Shown here: in pieces, positions 61,289-64,000 of the stretch | Position numbering within the stretch: position 1 is the stretch's first letter | Layout of the letters: every line of letters begins with the position of its first letter | Source: Fusarium oxysporum f. sp. lycopersici 4287 | Lineage: Eukaryota; Ascomycota; Sordariomycetes; Hypocreales; Nectriaceae | NCBI RefSeq assembly: GCF_000149955.1 | Contig: NC_030986.1 | Coordinates: 1,251,148-1,315,147, forward strand | Length of the DNA: 64,000 bases | Direction of reading: 5' to 3' | Translations under genes and position numbers: made by a program | The notes under the pieces: model-generated | What the model was told of the DNA's origin: nothing | Databases searched by the model: none | The model's input: only the letters and a program-made list of their open reading frames with translations

Positions 61289-62877
61289 TCACACTGCTCT
61301 ACCCCATGCTGCGAATTGATTGCTCCTCGGCTCAGCCCATCCAAACTGTCTTGGACGAAGCGGGAGCCCATCCTCATCTTCATTCTCATCATGGTAATTT
61401 CGATTCCTGAAACCTCGAGGGGCTCTTCCCATTCTATCCCCATCGCCATCCGCCATCCTATTCCTGTTCCTGTTCCTATTCCTATACATAGGCATACCAT
61501 CCTCTTGAAGCATGCATCTATCTGAGTCTTCATTAGCTTGTATGGGACAACCAGGATGGCTGCATATATGTTGATCGCAGAATTGCGAGTCGCCATGTCT
61601 AATCCCGCGGGGTCGTGTATTCCTTGGGCGAGGACACCCTTCTACAGGACACTCGTGATCAATGCAGAACTGGGACGATCGGGTCCTAGGGGATGGACAG
61701 TTGGGGACGTGACAGATGTGGTGTTGGCAGAATGGACTGTCGTGTTCAGGTCTTCGGCCACATCCTCTTCTGTCGTGGATGCCTGGACACATATCATAGG
61801 GATATGTCCCTTAGAATCTGAATCAGCAGTTGTAACAGAACAGATCAAGTGAACTCACGGTCGTCGTAGATAGGATATCTCATCTCTGGAGCCGGATATC
61901 TTCTTCCTCCATATCTAGCCCCCATACGCCTCTGGTGACGATCACAAAACCTAGCCTCCACCACTTCAGCGCCACAGCCATCATAGGCACACTCGTGCTG
62001 CGGACAAAACTCCCTCCCAATCTTCCTCATGCGGCAGTTCCAAGTCCTGCACGTATGCTCCCTGCAATACTCTCCAGGGGTCTGCCTCCCTCTTACACAG
62101 CCTGGCTCGACACACGTATGCGCATGGCAGAAAGCACCCCTTTCACGACCATCATCGCAGTCATGTGCCTCGCAATAATGCGCACCGCAGAAAGGTGTGG
62201 GGTGTCCGTTCTCGCGAGTATGGCAGAGACGTGGGCAGTGCGGTCTTAGACATTGGCGATGACGTTCGCAGAAACGTTGAGGATCGTCTGGATCTGTGCC
62301 TGGTGCGAAGGCACCGCAGTAAGGCTCGTTGCAAGTATGAGATCGACAGAACACACCAGCGCCACCGTCTCTAGGATCCCGACAGCTGTCGTACTGGCAG
62401 CGGTGGTCGTCGCAGAGCGGAAGGTATTGATCATGATGTCGTGATCTCAGATTCTGACAATCTTGATACTCACAAAGATCTGTAATCATTAGCTTTGAAG
62501 TCAAAGAGTGAAAGGGCTGTCTTACGAAGCTGTGGACAGTATCTGTATACCGACGTATCCCCTTGCTTGACCTCCAAAGCACATCTTGTTCCGTTGTCTA
62601 TTGCCTGACAATGAATATCTGCCCACTTATTAGCAATTTGATCTCGGTCAAGAATTAGTAACAACTCACGCCGGCCACAAACTGAGGCTCTGGGTAACTT
62701 CTGCAGAGGGCATGCTCGCCCAATCTGAACTTGCCAGCACGCATGGAACTGGCAATAAATAGACGGATACATACGCCCATTCACCTCCACGCTGACTGGA
62801 TAGTTGCGACATATAGTCTCTGACGCCGCACAGGTCGCTTCATAGCCGCGCCTTTGTCGATATGGCATGTGATACAT
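61289..62877 (-). CDS. Tandem Cys/His-array protein, probable multi-zinc binder
   Basis: Exons 62877-62670, 62618-62526, 62479-61859 and 61809-61289, giving 480 residues; all junctions keep frame. The protein is largely a chain of about eleven units of the form C-x2-H-x(1,2)-C-x4-C, spaced 20-35 residues apart: CDDHRCQYDSC, CRSHTCNEPYC, CERHRQCLRPHC, CGAHYCEAHDC, CHAHTCVEPGC, CREHTCRTWNC, CPQHECAYDGC, CQHHICHVPNC, CIDHECPVEGC and CDQHICSHPGC, with looser versions at both ends. Three Cys and one His per unit suggest structural zinc. The C-terminus has an (NR)n run (YRNRNRNRNRMADGDGDRMG) and charged sequence. There is no signal peptide or membrane span. I know no named family with this exact unit; function unknown. 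Confidence 0.8.
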
Positions 62878-63705
62878 GTCGAAAAAGGGATAAATAAAGT
62901 ATCTTGTCTCAACACTTCAAAATCAAAGCCCAACAATCAGGAACAAGGTGGAAATTTATAGCCTCATTTGTCATGCTCATGCGGCTCTGCGCTTGAACTA
63001 AACGTCGATGGCACGTACCACAAGATAGAGAGCCGAAGTCATGAGCTGCCACCAACGTGGATCTGTATCACTACTCATGCAAGACACACGGCGAGCTGCA
63101 TCGTGAAACGAACCACCGGGATGCTCTTGTAAGCTCCCGGCTGCAAGACCGCGAATAGGCGATTCAGGCGTTTTCGACCTTGTGGCATGAGTAATCTTAC
63201 CCACCATGGCAATCTTCAATCTTGACTCATCGTCAGTAGCACGACACATCACAGTACCAGAGTAAAATGTTTGTTGCAGGTTAGGGATGATTCAATTGTC
63301 TATCTCCCGCTGTTTCCAGTCATCATCTATCATTTCACCTCCTAATTCGTGGTATCATTCCAAGCCAGACCTCCACTTCACTACGCTGTCTCTATTCCTC
63401 TCGTCTTCCTCTCTCTCCCCCCTCTTTCCTTTAATTCAGCCATCGAGGCTTTGGGATCTATAGAAGAATAAACTTTTCTTTTGCGCGGAAAAGACTATAG
63501 CCAACTGCGCCTAGCACCCCCTGACGCGCGTACCAAGTTGCCATGGCTCGCTATAGAGCAACTGGTCCACCGTCGAAATCAACATTTATAAGCAGGAGAA
63601 AAATTAAACAGAAACACCAAACAGTTCTTTGAGCCTAACAAGGTTGTGCATAGAAAAAGCCCACTGTATGTGGTCGTCTTTTCAAGCATATTGTGCAACG
63701 TTGTG
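62878..63705. other. Intergenic
   Basis: 828 bp upstream of the Cys/His gene and downstream of the last, partial gene. An 83-84 codon minus-strand frame at 62998-63249 starts with ATG and ends PRWWQLMTSALYLVVRAIDV; it has no family and I do not call it. Confidence 0.4.
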
Positions 63706-64000
63706 TTACATAGACTCTGCCACCGCTGCCTGAAGTCCTTGCAACAGGGCCGCCTCCGCAGCATTGTCGTGCATGTGTTGATCCATCTGTGTTTGCGTAT
63801 CTGGAACTGGCACCTGACCATGTGCGTGCATGTTAGGCGTGGCATTTGCGGGGGGAGGAGAAGGGAATGTGAGCTGGGTATGTGGAGCAGGCGGGAAGTG
63901 AGGCTGAGGATGGTGTTGGGTCGCAGGTTGAGGAGTTGGTGTATGTTGTGGCGGCGGAGAGTGATGTAGCTGTCCGACGGGTGTCGAAGTATGGGAACGA
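63706..64000 (-). CDS. 3' end of a Pro/Gln/His-rich protein gene (5' part outside the window)
   Basis: The minus strand is open from the window edge to a TAA at 63706-63708. The peptide is rich in Pro, Gln, His and Thr (SPPPQHTPTPQPATQHHPQP, then HGQVPVPDTQTQMDQHMHDN) and ends in a short helix, EAALLQGLQAAVAESM. Such tails are typical of fungal transcription factors or RNA-binding regulators, but no domain is in view. Codon use is consistent with coding sequence and other frames are broken. Confidence 0.6.
   Translation of the reverse strand, partial: RSHTSTPVGQLHHSPPPQHTPTPQPATQHHPQPHFPPAPHTQLTFPSPPPANATPNMHAHGQVPVPDTQTQMDQHMHDNAAEAALLQGLQAAVAESM

Overview
The window reads as nuclear DNA of a filamentous ascomycete, most likely a Fusarium (Hypocreales). 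Genes are split by short GT-AG introns of about 46-70 bp, often with a branch site close to CTAAC or CTAAT. Codon use is that of Pezizomycotina and most genes are housekeeping genes. I recognised families by eye only, so the genus is inference. There are no operons, CRISPR arrays or rRNA genes, and I found no convincing tRNA.

Layout. 1-289: 5' end of an NAD(P)-dependent epimerase/reductase (-). 1181-3726: mitochondrial i-AAA protease YME1 (-). 5310-6722: four-finger C2H2 transcription factor (-). 6723-20796: about 14 kb without a credible gene; it holds a clean ~650 bp non-LTR-type insertion at 17170-17820 with a 15 bp target-site duplication. 20797-24500: SPX-ankyrin-GDPD phosphodiesterase GDE1 (-). 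25863-28055: mitochondrial PPR-like protein (-). 28385-31811: three small zinc/RNA genes on + (CXXC zinc-binding protein, RNase P/MRP Rpr2/Snm1-type subunit, ZPR1). 31885-33600: decayed amino-acid permease pseudogene (-). 36381-38878: a 2OG-Fe(II) oxygenase and a short-chain dehydrogenase in tandem (+). 40546-41996: secreted Gly/Pro-rich repeat protein (+) with a frame break or unusual intron. 42110-43304: ORC6 (-). 43955-44618: EF-hand secretory protein (+). 44783-45919: wybutosine enzyme TRM12/TYW2 (-). 46248-47606: PP6/Sit4 phosphatase (-). 48146-50295: NMD factor UPF3 (+). 51354-52184: PNPOx-like flavoprotein with a C-terminal membrane anchor (-). 52683-54016: coiled-coil protein (-). 54017-59225: a second gene-poor stretch. 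59226-59891: orphan coiled-coil protein (-). 61289-62877: a protein built from a tandem Cys/His array (-). 63706-64000: 3' end of a Pro/Gln/His-rich gene that runs off the window (-).

The genes do not form one pathway. Functional themes are mitochondria (YME1, PPR protein), phosphate/phospholipid metabolism (GDE1), RNA metabolism (Rpr2/Snm1-like, TRM12, UPF3), cell cycle (ORC6, PP6) and secretion (EF-hand and Gly-rich proteins). The items most worth a second look are the Cys/His array protein, the retroposon-like insertion, the broken-frame Gly-rich and coiled-coil genes, the permease pseudogene, and four introns that are multiples of three and contain no stop codon.
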